From Epiperipatus broadwayi (taxonomy: Eukaryota > Onychophora > Udeonychophora > Euonychophora > Peripatidae): a DNA stretch of 64,000 bases. The notes under the pieces are model-generated. The model was not told where the DNA came from. It ran no database searches and saw only the letters and a list, made by a program, of their open reading frames with translations. Below, one piece after another: positions 49,630-61,139 of the stretch. The DNA lies in contig JAQFVV010006293.1 of the NCBI GenBank assembly GCA_028023455.1, positions 3,111,844 through 3,175,843 of the forward strand, read 5' to 3'. The position numbers and the translations under genes are program-made. Every line of letters begins with the position of its first letter. The first letter of the stretch is position 1.

Positions 49630-52140
49630 ATTTGATCCATTTTCTTCAGTTCATAGCCTCTCTTTTCTACATCACATCAACAAACTTCCTTATATTTTCA
49701 TCTAATAGTTTCTTTCTAACTCTTTACAATCTCTTGGAATTCAATTTAAAATTTCAACTATCCACCTATTACTATCTTTTCTAGCAATGCATTCATCCCA
49801 GCTCCATTTTCAGTCTCTTAATTTTTTTAATGATATTAGTGATAACAATTTGTTCTCTCACCCATGTATTTCATTTTTGAACACGTCTTGTTATCCCTAA
49901 CATACTCCTTTCTATACTTCATTGAGTAATCTGAAATCTATATATTGTTCTTCTGTTAAGTGTTCAAAACTCATATTTATAAGTAATAAAAGATTAAATT
50001 CATATATTAAGATTTTTTTTTTTTTTCAAACACTTAGGCATGTTTACTTTTAATATTATTTCTACTAAAAGTACTCCATCCAGAGTTTAATTCTATGATC
50101 ACTTTCATTCATTGTGTTTCATTTGTATTATTAATTTGACCAAAGTTGTTAATTTTTTAATTCATGATTATCAATCTTTATTTTCTTCTTCTGAGTGATT
50201 AAACCACTGAACATTATTTTAAACTTTTTAATATTTATCTTTATTCCTATATTTTTATTTTTATCTGATAACTCACACAATATTTCCTGAAGCTTTGGAG
50301 CATTATTTGCAAAAACAATATTTGTAAAATCTACATGACTTAAATAACAACTACTTATTTTTATTCTCTTAGCTTTCCATTTTAATTCACAAAATGCTTC
50401 TTGGAAAACTACTATAAAAGTTTTAGAGATATGGAATCACCTTCTTTTTTCGATATTAATCTTTTTATTAATATCATATAATTAATTATTGCTGCTGCAT
50501 TTTTGATAAATGCTCTTGAGAATATGACAATATCCTTGGTCTATATCTTGATAATGCAATTTTTTAATTACTATAGAAATTCTTATAGAATCAAATGTCT
50601 TTTCATAATTTACAAATCCAAAGCAAAATGATAACTCATGTTCAGTGGTCTTTTTTTTATAATTTCTTTTTATACTTGAATATATCCACTGCTAAAACTA
50701 CTTCTAAATCCAGCTTGATCTTTTTGTTGATTAAAAAAGAGTTGTAATTAGGTATATCGCTAAAGATTTTGTTTAGAACTAATAAAAAACTGATAGGTTT
50801 ATAATTTCTAATATTTTTTATCACTTTTCTTAAATATTAATATTACTACTGTATTCTTCCAATTATCTGGTTTATCTTCGTCACTTAGACATTTGATTCA
50901 TAGCTTTGCCAACAATTTTTCTAGTTTTTACTGCATTTTTTGAAATATCAGTAATAGTTCTATCATTTCCTGGTACTTTTTTATCCTCCTTCATTAATTG
51001 TATGTCTCACCTCTTCATTTAAAATATTGGCAATTCAGAAAATATAATTATTGTAATGGGCAATTTGTTTTCTTATACGTTATTACTACAAATTCCTTTT
51101 AGAACTCTTCATGATGTCATCCTTCTTTAGTAATAATTCCATTTTTACTTTTTATTGCTGAAACAATTTTGCTTCCAATACCTAGAAATTAGTTTTGAGA
51201 CAAATTTTTTTTCTATAGCTTTCTTTACCAAACATTTAAGCTTCTAGATATTCAAATTTTTTTTTTTAATAAAAGTTAATTTTAAACATTTGTTTTCATA
51301 TTTTGTCTTGTCTCCATAGGAAATTTACTGATAAATTACTGCTTTTTTATACCATATCTTAGTCAGTAACAGTTATCTTCTTATTGATTTCAGTTAAATC
51401 TGAAACATCTTCGACATCTGTTGATATTTTAAAATGATTAATAAGTACTAATTTAAATTACTTGGAGTATTTCTGAAAGTAAATAATATTAATTCTTAAT
51501 ATTGTCTTTCTTAATAGTTTTCTTACCTCTAGTTTTGCATTAAACACTCATCTTACATCTCACTAAGCAACAATCACTTTTTGTGTTCTTTGGAATATAT
51601 ATTTTCTGTTAGTTGAAATATAATCGAATTCTGCTATTTCTTCATTTAGATGCTTACATGTCCATTTCCATTTAGCATTCTTCCAAATTCCACAAGATTG
51701 CTTATTTTTTTTATCAAAACCAAATTTACCACAGCATTTTCATTTTTAATTGCCTTAACGTCCCATTACAATTTTAAAATGTTTGGTCTGATCGAAAGCA
51801 TTTTGAACATCTGTATATATATTTTTTTTACTTGTGTACTTCTTGGGCATAAATCTGAATTATCTACATTTGATATCTTTCTTGAAGTTCAGTAACTAAT
51901 CTTATCATTCTATCTGATATACCATCAATCTCCACAGTGCTGTTTTTCAACTTTTTATTTTTAATGAATCCCACTGTGGGTATATTTCCAATAGTTGTGC
52001 TTTTATAGAAAAGTATATGACCCTATTTTAAATCAGCTGTTTCTTCATCTTTTTTTCTAACTTTACAAAGTCTAGCAATGTTCCGTTTAATATTATACAT
52101 ATTTATTTCAATTCATGCAATTTTCCTTTACTTGAAAGTG
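49630..52140 (-). mobile_element. LINE relic, older copy of the family at 56680-58470
   Basis: Nucleotide similarity to 56680-58470 runs in the same order (e.g. CAATCTCTTGGAATTCAATTT near 49728, matching 56817). It extends further toward the element 5' end. Minus-strand remnants near 51640-51720 (KYGF, KNKQS, KWTCKHLNEEIAEFDYI) correspond to the endonuclease region of this LINE class. The RT region lies at about 50200-51100 and the C-terminal region at 49650-49900. Stops and indels are frequent. Confidence 0.7.
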
Positions 52141-52281
52141 ATATGTAGTTGTTAATATCTAAATAAAAAGTCAAACGCAAAACTCTCCATACAGTAGTGC
52201 CACCCTGTGCTAACCAGAGTAATCAATAGATGCCAGAAGGCTTGTGCATAAAATCCCTACCTAGTGTCTATTCATCCAATA

Positions 52282-52323
52282 TCCCCAGACTAGTTTCTGG
52301 CTTGTGGCCATCATCAGTGAGGA
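52282..52323 (-). ncRNA. Type I hammerhead ribozyme, unit 1 (dimer-type stem III)
   Basis: On the minus strand, stem I strand TCCTCA (52323-52318) is followed by CTGATGA (52317-52311). Stem II TGGC-CACAA-GCCA (52310-52298) is four pairs directly on the core. GAAA is at 52297-52294. Stem III is the self-complementary ACTAGT (52294-52289). The cleavage residue is C52288 in GUC. TGGGGA (52287-52282) closes stem I over six pairs, one a G-U wobble. Every universally conserved core position is met. The 6-base stem III palindrome implies activity as a dimer, as in Penelope-like and retrozyme hammerheads. Confidence 0.88.
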
Positions 52324-52735
52324 GCCTTGGATCTGAGAGCACTGCACCTAGATATTGGGATCTAATGCAACCCTCCAGAAGCCACCTTTTAACTCTACTC
52401 TACTACAAAACTATGAGAATGAAATTGAAAACACAAAAATATTTTCAATCTAAGCTCAATAGCTTATATAGTCATATGAGTCTGAACTCAATTCAGCACC
52501 CATACATTTTGGTGTCTTTGGCTCTTAAACAACCATAGCCATCACTATCCTATTAGGCAGGATTGGTGTTAAACCACTAAACATCACATGATCACCATCT
52601 CATACTAGCACATAATTGTTGTAAACAAACGCAAAACTCTCCATACAGTAGTGCCACCCTGGGCTAACCAGAGTAATCAATAGATGCCAGAAGGCTTGTG
52701 CATAAAATCCCTACCTAGTGCCTACTTATCCAATA

Positions 52736-52777
52736 TCCCCAGACTAGTTTCTGGCTTGTGGCCATCATCAGTGAGGA
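52736..52777 (-). ncRNA. Type I hammerhead ribozyme, unit 2 (dimer-type stem III)
   Basis: This is identical in all 42 positions to the ribozyme at 52282-52323, with cleavage after C52742. Cleavage at both sites would release a 454-nt monomer. Its neighbour in the array supplies the partner stem III strand if pairing is in cis. Confidence 0.88.
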
Positions 52778-53083
52778 GCCTTGGATCTGAGAGCACTGCA
52801 CCTAATATTGGGATCTAATGCAACCCTCCAGCAGCCACCTTTTAACTCTACTTTACTACAAAACTATGAGAATGAAATTGAAAACACAAAAATATTTTCA
52901 ATCTAAGCTCAATAGCTTATATAGTCATATGGGTCTGAACTCAATTCAGCACCCATACATTTTGGTATCTTTGGCTCTTAAACAACCATAGCCACCACTA
53001 TCCTATTAGGCAGGATTGGTGTTAAACCACTAAACATCACATGATCACCATCTCATACTAGCACATAATTGTTGTAAACAAAC

Positions 53084-53188
53084 GAAAACTCTCCATACAG
53101 TAGTGCCACCCTGTGCTAACCAGAGATGCCAGGCATCTATTGATTACTCTGGTTAGCACAGGGTGGCACTACTGTATGGAGAGTTTTG
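53084..53188. repeat. 42-bp-arm palindrome at the inversion junction of the hammerhead element
   Basis: Arms AACTCTCCATACAGTAG...CAGAG (53084-53125) and its reverse complement (53147-53188) are essentially perfect, with a 21-bp spacer. It marks where the truncated third unit meets the inverted piece (53131-53249). Confidence 0.95.
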
Positions 53189-53262
53189 CGTTTGTTTACA
53201 ACAATTATGTGCTAGTATGAGATGGTGATCATGTGATGGTTTAGTGGTTTAAATAAAAAGTC

Positions 53263-55069
53263 GTTATTAAATGACAACCTGGATTAGTAATCAGGGAATT
53301 CTTAGCATTCTTCATCTTTGACTAGCAACTATTGCCTTGACTAGAGACTTTACAGCCTAGGAAATAAGGGCTACAATTTATTTTTATCAGATCATGATTA
53401 TAAATATACTAAAAAAAATCATAAACAGATGCACTGATTCTGACTTTAAAAAATTTACTTGATATTTCAGTTAAAAAGTACCAGACAATTGAAAAGAAAG
53501 ATTACATTCATATGTAAATTAGTCAATATATTCACTATTCTGGCTGATGCATGTTGGTGAGAAGCCCATCCCATGTTCACTAACCATATGAATAATCACA
53601 TGGTAGCAACAACAGCAACTGCAAGAACATTTGAAGTAGATATTAGGAAATTTGCCCTGCTCAGTTTCTTTGAGATAGTTTCAAAAAGATATCAAATGAT
53701 CTTTTTTTAGTTATCAGCAAACTTTTTTGCAGCTGATTTGAGTTATAAAATAATACCTATGTATAGAAAATATTAATTACTTATTACACATATACATTTG
53801 CATGTATAATATACATTTTCACTATTTTCTTGATCTTATATATAATATTGATACTTTTTATATTAAGAGTTGTTATATTAAAAAAAAATATTATAAAAAA
53901 ATATTTTGTTTATATTTGGAGGATTGAAGTGTTCAGCTTGATTATTGTTTGAGACCTATTTTTGTTGTCTCATCTTTTGAAATTAAGGGTTCTGAAAATT
54001 CTCGAATTCTCAAGTCTAGATCTAGTTGATCATTAAGTTGATTGTGTAAAGATGTTCAACTCCTTATAATGATATGTACTCAAAAGAAATAAGTTTCATA
54101 ATATTTAGAAAAAAATTGCACTTTGACTTGAATATACAATATTCATATTTGTATATTAATTTATTCTTATTTTTTTTGCATATAGGGTTGCAATATCTGC
54201 CTAGTTGGCTTTGTTAATTTTTAAATATTTTGAGCAGTTGTCTGTATTACTATTAGTAGCTATATCTCCCAAGCTTTCACATTTTGTTTTGCTTCAATTA
54301 ATTACAGTGTAGTAAATTTTCTACCAGAGGTTTGAAGAAATACAATTTCTTCATCTTAGTCAATGGTCCCAACAAATTGGCATTTTCTGGTTATAGTACA
54401 GATTATTATAGATAATTGGCCTTGTTAGATTCTGCAATTTTGTATAAGACATTAATTATAAAAGCTTTTCCAAAGGAGATAATACTTTATAATGAAAATT
54501 GTATAATATTTCATAATTTTCATAACTCTTACCATATTGACAATTTTATTTTATTAAACAAATAATCATTTAATTCCAAAAAGAAAAGTGCAGATTTTAG
54601 TTTAATTATTAGTTATATAGAAGATAAAAAGAGAATAATCAATAAGGGACAATTCTTTTTACTTTGCTCCAGTACCATCTATTGTAAACTTGAATAATCT
54701 GTGATTAGCAGATATTAGTGTAATTTTATCCCCAGACTGGTCACTGACATTCACCTTTATTATCGAGGATTTGGAATTTCAAAGCAAGCAGCTGGAACCA
54801 TTTTTAATTCTGTTTTGTATGATTATGAAATTTAAAAAACCCTCAAGCTGTGAACTCATAATAATTTTGAATAGTTATGCAAATCTGACAACAAGTTAGT
54901 AACTATATATTTTAGTAACCTCAGTTTTATTCCAAGTATATTTTTTTTCTGTGGTTAGGAAAATATAATAATAATAAAACTTATTATTTAAGAATTTATA
55001 AAGATATTCAAGTATCAAAAGTGACAAAGCTGAGCCATGATTCATGGATCTTAAGTTGTAATATTATAG
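53263..55069. other. ena: No gene seen; intronic
   Basis: AT-rich, no recognised coding or repeat feature. Confidence 0.45.
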
Positions 55070-55227
55070 TGGACTATTTCCATCATCTACCAGTAAATGT
55101 TGTATGGTTAGAAAATATTAAACTTTATTTAAACTTTTCAAATACAAACAACTTATTAGTATTTGAAAAGTTTGTTTAAAATTTTCTATACATTCAACAT
55201 TTACTGGTAGATGATGGAAATAGTCCA
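55070..55227. repeat. Foldback element (short form), 158 bp
   Basis: Arms start TGGACTATTTCCATCATC and are reverse complements over about 70 bp. The outer sequence is shared with the arms of the larger foldback at 62291-62780, so this looks like an internally deleted member of that family. Confidence 0.8.
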
Positions 55228-55812
55228 ACATATTATCACATCTAATATACCATCATCACATACCTTCAATCAAATGGATCTTAGGCTCTGTAATCAGTCA
55301 TTTTACTACATCACTAAAGCTTATCACAGTATTATAAATAAGCGCTTCTTTTTTGCTTCTCTAGTATCAATTGTTGGCTTAAGCGAAGAAAGAACTGCTC
55401 TTGTTTATAGAATATTATAGTAAGTTGATAGAATCCAATTATGGTATGTTTTAACAGAAAATAAAAATTATGTAAAAACTGATAGATATTATATCTTCTT
55501 TTTTTTTTTTTTTTTGGCTTGTTTATTTATTTTTAAAAGGAAATTTAGTAATTAACTAAAGGTTTAATTTTTGAATGATAATTCAGTTTTTAATATATTT
55601 TTTATTGTAAATACTTACAAAATTATCCTCAAAAAAAGAAGGCACTTATTGATAAGAAATGTAAAAAAAAAAAAAATTAATTTAAAAAAATGATTGTATA
55701 ATCATTTAAATATTAAATTTCTCTCATTGCTTTATTGTTTTATGTTTATTGAAATCTGTTATGTTTTTTAAAAAATATTTTAAAGGACATTACATTTTTT
55801 TCACTATTTTAG
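55228..55812. other. ena: 3' end of the large Ena intron
   Basis: AT-rich with T- and A-runs. It ends in TTTTTTTCACTATTTTAG, an acceptor with a pyrimidine tract. Confidence 0.6.
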
Positions 55813-56136
<324 letters not shown>

Positions 56137-56221
56137 TTCAAAGAACTCCACTTGCATCAGGAACTAATACAGGTCTGGGCTATCAAAGTGATGGCATGGA
56201 AGATGAACCTGAAATGAGGAG
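56137..56221 (+). CDS. ena: Ena/VASP-family protein, exon after EVH1
   Basis: This 85-bp exon lies between AG 56135-56136 and a strong donor GTAAGT at 56222. With the base carried over it reads VQRTPLASGTNTGLGYQ and then an acidic SDGMEDEPEMR, ending two bases into a codon. It begins the linker that in family members leads to the Pro-rich core (profilin-actin binding) and the C-terminal EVH2 tetramerisation domain. Those later exons are not seen and should lie beyond the window. Confidence 0.9.
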
Positions 56222-56679
56222 GTAAGTATCCATAATATATATATATATATAGATGTCTCATAAATTCAGCATCTTAGGTAAAAAAAAAATTAAAAATGGC
56301 AAAACAATTGCTTTCATTTAAAGAACTTAGCCAAATGGCTAATGTATTAATTTAAATATTTTTTCCAATGAACAAACACATAGCTAATAATGTCAGAAAT
56401 AATGACATTAGGCATCTTAGAAATAAAATAATCTTACTATTTGGCAGAAAAAAACTTTTAGGATTTAATGAAAAAGAGTAGAGTTATTGTAAAGATCGAT
56501 TGCTTGTGTTATCATATATGATTTTTTTTAAAACTTTGTTACAAATCTGCAAACCCAACTGGGTTATTGGCTTATATCAAAATTCATTTTATTAAATTTT
56601 GCAGGCTTGGAATTTTTTTTTTTAAAAGATTGTGATCATTTATTATTGAACAATTCATTTTGTATATCATCATCAACCA

Positions 56680-58470
56680 TTATCAATCCACTGCAGCATG
56701 AAGGTCTCTCCAAGTCTATCTTCTCTGATCTTTAGCTTCTTTTCTCCATATCACCCCTGCACACTTTCTTAATTTATCCATCTATCTCACATGTGGTCTC
56801 CTTCTGGGTATTTTACAATCTCTTAGAATCTCATTTAAGATTTCGATTGCCCATCTATTATCATCTCTTCTAGCAATATGTTCAGCCCAACTCCACTTCA
56901 ATCTTTTAATTTTTTCAATGAGGACAGTAACACCTGTTTGTTCTCTTACCCATATATTGCATTTTCGATCTCTTCTTGTTACTCCCAACATGCATCTCTC
57001 TATACTTCTTTGAGTAGTTTGAAGTCTCTGTATTGCTCTTCTATTAAGTGTTCAAGTTTCAGATCAATAAGTAAGAACTGATAAAACACATTTATTAAAA
57101 ACGTTCCTTTTCAAACACATAAGCATATTTCCTTTTAGTATCAAATTATTTCTACCAAAAGCACTCCAACCAAGTTTAATTCTATGATTAATTTCATCCA
57201 TTATGTTTCCATCTATATTAATAATCTGACCAAGGTATTTGTAAATGTTAACTTCTTCTAACTCATCATAATCAATCTTTATTTTCATATTTTGAGAAAA
57301 TCCATTAAACATCACTTTAGTCTTTTTAACATTTATCTTTAGTCCTACTTTCATCTGATGACTCCTGCAACATTTCCTGCAGCTCTAAAGCATTATTTGC
57401 AAAAACAACTACATCATCTGCAAAATCTAAACAACTTAAATAATCTCCATTTACTTTCACTCCTTTAGCTGCCCATTTTAATTTACAAAATACTTTTTGC
57501 AGCACTGCTGTAAAAAGTTTTGGAGATATGGAGTTACCCTGTCTTACACCCTTCTCAATGTTGACTTTCCCAGTACTATCATTATGGAATCTATTTGTTG
57601 CTGTTATATTTTTATAAATATTCTTTAAAATATGACAGTATCCTGGATCTATACCTTAATGATCCAATGCTTTAATCACTGAAAAAATGTTTATAGAATC
57701 AAATGCCTTTTCATAATCTACAAATCCAAAGTATAATGGCAACTCATATTTATTTGTCCTTTCTATAACTTCTCTTAAATCCAGCTTGTTCTTTTGGTTG
57801 GTGAAAATCCAATGTTCTCTGTAGACTAGTTGTAATTATCTTGGTAAAAATTTTGTATAAAACTGATAAAAGGCTGATAGGTCTGTAATTTCTTTATCAC
57901 CTTTTTTAAATATTAATATTAATACTGCATTCTTCCAATCATCTGGTATATCTTTATCATTTAGACATTTGGTATATAACTTTGCTACCTGGAACCTTTT
58001 CTTTCTTCATACATTTAATTGCATGTCTCACTTTTTCATTTAAAATTCTGGGCAATTTGGAAGATGTAATAGATATAGGAAATACTTGTTCTTTATTACT
58101 ATATAATTCTTAATAAAAGTCTTCTATCCATTTCATGATGTCATCTCTCTTTTTAGTAATAATTCCATCTTTTTTTCTTATTGCAGATATAAATTTCCTA
58201 CCAATACCAAAATGTTGTTTTACACTCTTGAGACTTTTATTCTCTTCTACAGCTTTTCTTACTCATTCGTAGTTATACTTTCTTATATCATTTTCAAGTC
58301 TTTTCTGCACCATTTTACAAAATTCGAGACATTCAATCCCTTTTAATGCATCATTTTTGTATATCTTCATATTCTTTTTTTTCTTCATAAATTCTCTAGT
58401 CTCATTAGAAATTTTATTGGTCAATTGCTGCTTTTTTCTACCAGCTATCTTTATTGCAGTTTTTAAAAGT
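56680..58470 (-). mobile_element. LINE relic, RT and C-terminal part
   Basis: Two minus-strand frames are clear. 57064-57354 has GLKINVKKTKVMFN, YKYLGQIINIDGN and KLGWSAFGRN, the RT end and thumb. 56782-56991 has NIWVREQTGV, RLKWSWAEHIARRDDNRW and RRRP, the C-terminus. Upstream remnants (RT palm near 57500-57800 and linker near 58100-58450) are broken by stops. The 5' part with endonuclease is missing. It is the younger of two family members here, the other being at 49630-52140. Confidence 0.85.
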
Positions 58471-58473
58471 GTA

Positions 58474-58557
58474 TCAAATATATATTGTCACTATTATATA
58501 CAAAATCAGTAACTGATAACTGACTTTGTATTTAATAGTGACAATATATATATTTGA
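58474..58557. repeat. Short palindrome, ~38-bp arms
   Basis: Arms TCAAATATATATTGTCACTA and its complement are near-perfect around a small loop with CAGTAACTGATAACTG. It abuts the 5' edge of the LINE relic and may be a tiny MITE. Confidence 0.8.
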
Positions 58558-60503
58558 ATTGTAAACAGATTTACGTTATTTTTTATTTATCTAAATATGT
58601 AGAAAATGTATTTACATTTCTTTGTGTGAGTATACATAAGTTGTTATTTGGTCACATAATTATTAAAGTGCAAATATTGAAAATTAATTTATCAAATTAT
58701 TATTTCATTTGTGATTAGGTTAACATCGGCAAATTATTGATTCAACATAGTTTTGAATTTTTATCTTATAAATCTCTTGTTATATCATTTGTGCATATAT
58801 GTGTATTTGTATATATAAATCATTTTTTCTGATAATTTTTATTATTTATTGTAAATAATTTATTTATTTATTTTATTCTTTTTTTTATTTTATATTATTT
58901 GATTTTTTCCATGTGTTTTTTTTTTTTTTGATATGCAGTTATTAAGACTTGTTCTATTCTGTAGATTGCAAATGTAAAACATGACAATTTACTAGTTTAA
59001 ATCTGTGAATTGATGTCTTTAATTTTTGAAAAGATTGTATGACCATTAAAAATGTTAGATTTTGCCATGTTCATGATCTGGAATTTAAATTTAGGCTGAG
59101 TGAAACTTGGAAATATTTTTTGTTCACAACTAATTCAGCTAGTGATATTCAGTAAATGGCTTCTTGCTATTATTTGTTATAGATTAAAAGCCTTAGGTAT
59201 TCAATATAATTTGACAAGCTGAATATTAATTCATTATCTATAAAAACAATCAGTATAATTGGGATATGATGCAGTCTTTGCTATTAGGGAGGCATCATAT
59301 TATTATAGGTACTAAATCTTGATTTATCTTTAACTTTTAATGTTCTCAAATAATTTTGCTATTGTGTATATATTTTCTTTTATATATATATATCCAGAAT
59401 CATAATAAGCTGTTTTGGTGCTCTAAATAACCCAGACATTTGCCTATCTCTCTTTTCTTCACCAAATAGGCAGTGAATGGGTAAACCGTGTATGTTCACT
59501 GATAAATAAATTTCAAATAAATTCAAAGTGGTTGAAATAAATGCTCACTAACATAATATAGAGTATTGTCTTCCATTCCCCAATCAATAGGCATTAAACA
59601 TTTGCTTGTTTGCTTATATTCTATCATTACAGATATATATGTATTATTTGTTTTTAACTGAAATTATTTGATCTAAGTTTATATATTTTTTTTCATTCTA
59701 ATATCTTTAAATGAATTCAGTGTCTAAATATTATTTTGGTTTTACTCATATTTATTAATTCTCATGCCTATTTTTGAACTGTATAGATTTAATTCTTACA
59801 TGTGTCTTCAAGTTTTATTGCAAAAATGTTATTATTGTAACTATTATTTAATTGATTTGTTTATTTATTTTTTCAATTCTTATTTTTAAAGGTTTTTTTT
59901 TTTTAAAATACCATAAGGAAGATTCTCAGATGTTTGTCTTCTGATATTTTTATTCATACATGAAAAATATTTACCAAAAAATCTTTTTTCTTTTTAAAAA
60001 CTTTTTTTTTTTCAAGAACTCATATATTTCAATACTTATATACAATAATTCCAATGTTTCAACTACTTCCTTGTATCATTGCCAAGGAACTACAAATATG
60101 TATATTACAATATATATATATTTAAAAAACTTCATATAATAACATCTCTGTAGTATCTACATATATTTCCTTTCTATTATGCAATATTTTTATGTTATTT
60201 TTTATCTTATTTTTTTCAGTAATGATGTACAACTTGTATTGATGTTATTGAAATATTTATATAAAGTATATGTAAATTTTATTAATATCTATAAGAATTT
60301 TTTTATTCCAAAGAATCATATAAAATGTATATATAAATATCAAAAAGGTTTAATTAGTAATGACCCAAACCCATTGGTACCTTATATTCTTTTATTTTTG
60401 AATTAACATCTTTATTAATTACAGTACAGAATGAATATTTAAATATTACATTTATCATTGGCATATTATTTTTGTATCTTCTTATTCTGTAGTCTAAATT
60501 TGA
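58558..60503. other. ena: No gene seen; intronic
   Basis: AT-rich with T- and TA-runs. No recognised feature. Confidence 0.45.
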
Positions 60504-60749
60504 AATATTCAATAAATTTATTCCTTCAAATATTTTTTTTTTTTTTTTTGCAGATATGTGTTTTATTTCAAATGAAACATTTTGAGCACTCAAATAGATG
60601 ATCATCAGTCATATATATCATGACTTCCTGTAACTTGAGATACATAATTGATGGTAATTGCCTATTGGAGTGATTAAAATGTTTCATTTTAAATGAAACT
60701 AACACTCACAAAAAGCAAATATTTGAAGGAATATCATTTATTGAATATT
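60504..60749. repeat. Foldback / MITE-like inverted repeat, 246 bp
   Basis: The left arm AATATTCAATAAATTTATTCC...TTTCAAATGAAACATTTT is matched by the right arm AAAATGTTTCATTTTAAATG...GGAATATCATTTATTGAATATT, about 95 bp each with a few indels. A T-run differs in length between arms. No ORF of note. Confidence 0.8.
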
Positions 60750-61139
60750 TATAAAGTGTTGAAGAGAGGGAGAATTTATCATATGTATGAAAAAATTACT
60801 AAATGTTGTTTTATGATATTCTTATATTAAAATAAAATGAAAATATAATGAATTGTTTTATTACATATGAAAAATTTTAATGTTATCCATATATTTTATG
60901 AGGGTAAAATATTTTAATAGTTATTTATGTATTTAAATATAAATATAGGAAATTCTTGTTTAATATGATTAATGAATCTCATGAAAATGCTATTTTAATA
61001 TGAAATGTTATTAAACTTTGGAAAAAATCGCAATGAGTCAAAAATTTTGAAATTCCTTACTATAATTTTAAATATTATTGTTTTACTATCAATAAATATG
61101 TGAAAAAAGAATAGAAATGATTGGAACAGTACATTAACA

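Larger units (their letters stand above)
52172..53125 (-). repeat. ~453-bp tandem units (2 full plus ~50 bp)
   Basis: Unit starts are at 52172, 52626 and about 53078. The first two differ at only a handful of sites, such as CTGTGC/CTGGGC, GTGTCTATTC/GTGCCTACTT, CAGAAGCC/CAGCAGCC and loss of GA in CTAGATATTGG. The repeat period equals the distance between hammerhead cleavage sites (454 bp). Confidence 0.95.
52160..53262 (-). mobile_element. Tandem hammerhead-ribozyme element (retrozyme / Penelope-LTR-like) with 13-bp target-site duplication
   Basis: The insert 52173-53249 is flanked by taaataaaaagtc at 52160-52172 and 53250-53262. It contains two full ~453-bp direct units (starting CAAACGCAAAACTCTCC at 52172 and 52626), the first ~50 bp of a third, and then an inverted ~120-bp piece. 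Each full unit has a complete type I hammerhead on the minus strand. No protein is encoded; the 102-codon plus-strand frame is a by-product. There is no poly(A). In the minus sense the 5' end is the inverted piece, as in a twin-primed target-primed insertion. Units are nearly identical, so the insertion is recent. Confidence 0.85.
21844..55812 (+). other. ena: ~34-kb Ena/VASP intron between EVH1 exons
   Basis: The donor GTAAAT at 21844 and acceptor TTTTAG at 55812 bound it. The intron is packed with mobile elements in both orientations, listed separately. Because the transcript crosses all of it, plus-strand structures (one hammerhead, several long inverted repeats) would be present in the pre-mRNA. 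Confidence 0.85.

Noticed and set aside
52230-52538. 102-codon plus-strand frame in the tandem hammerhead element
   Set aside because: It recurs only because the unit recurs, is broken by small differences in unit 2, and shows no domain. The ribozyme strand is the minus strand.
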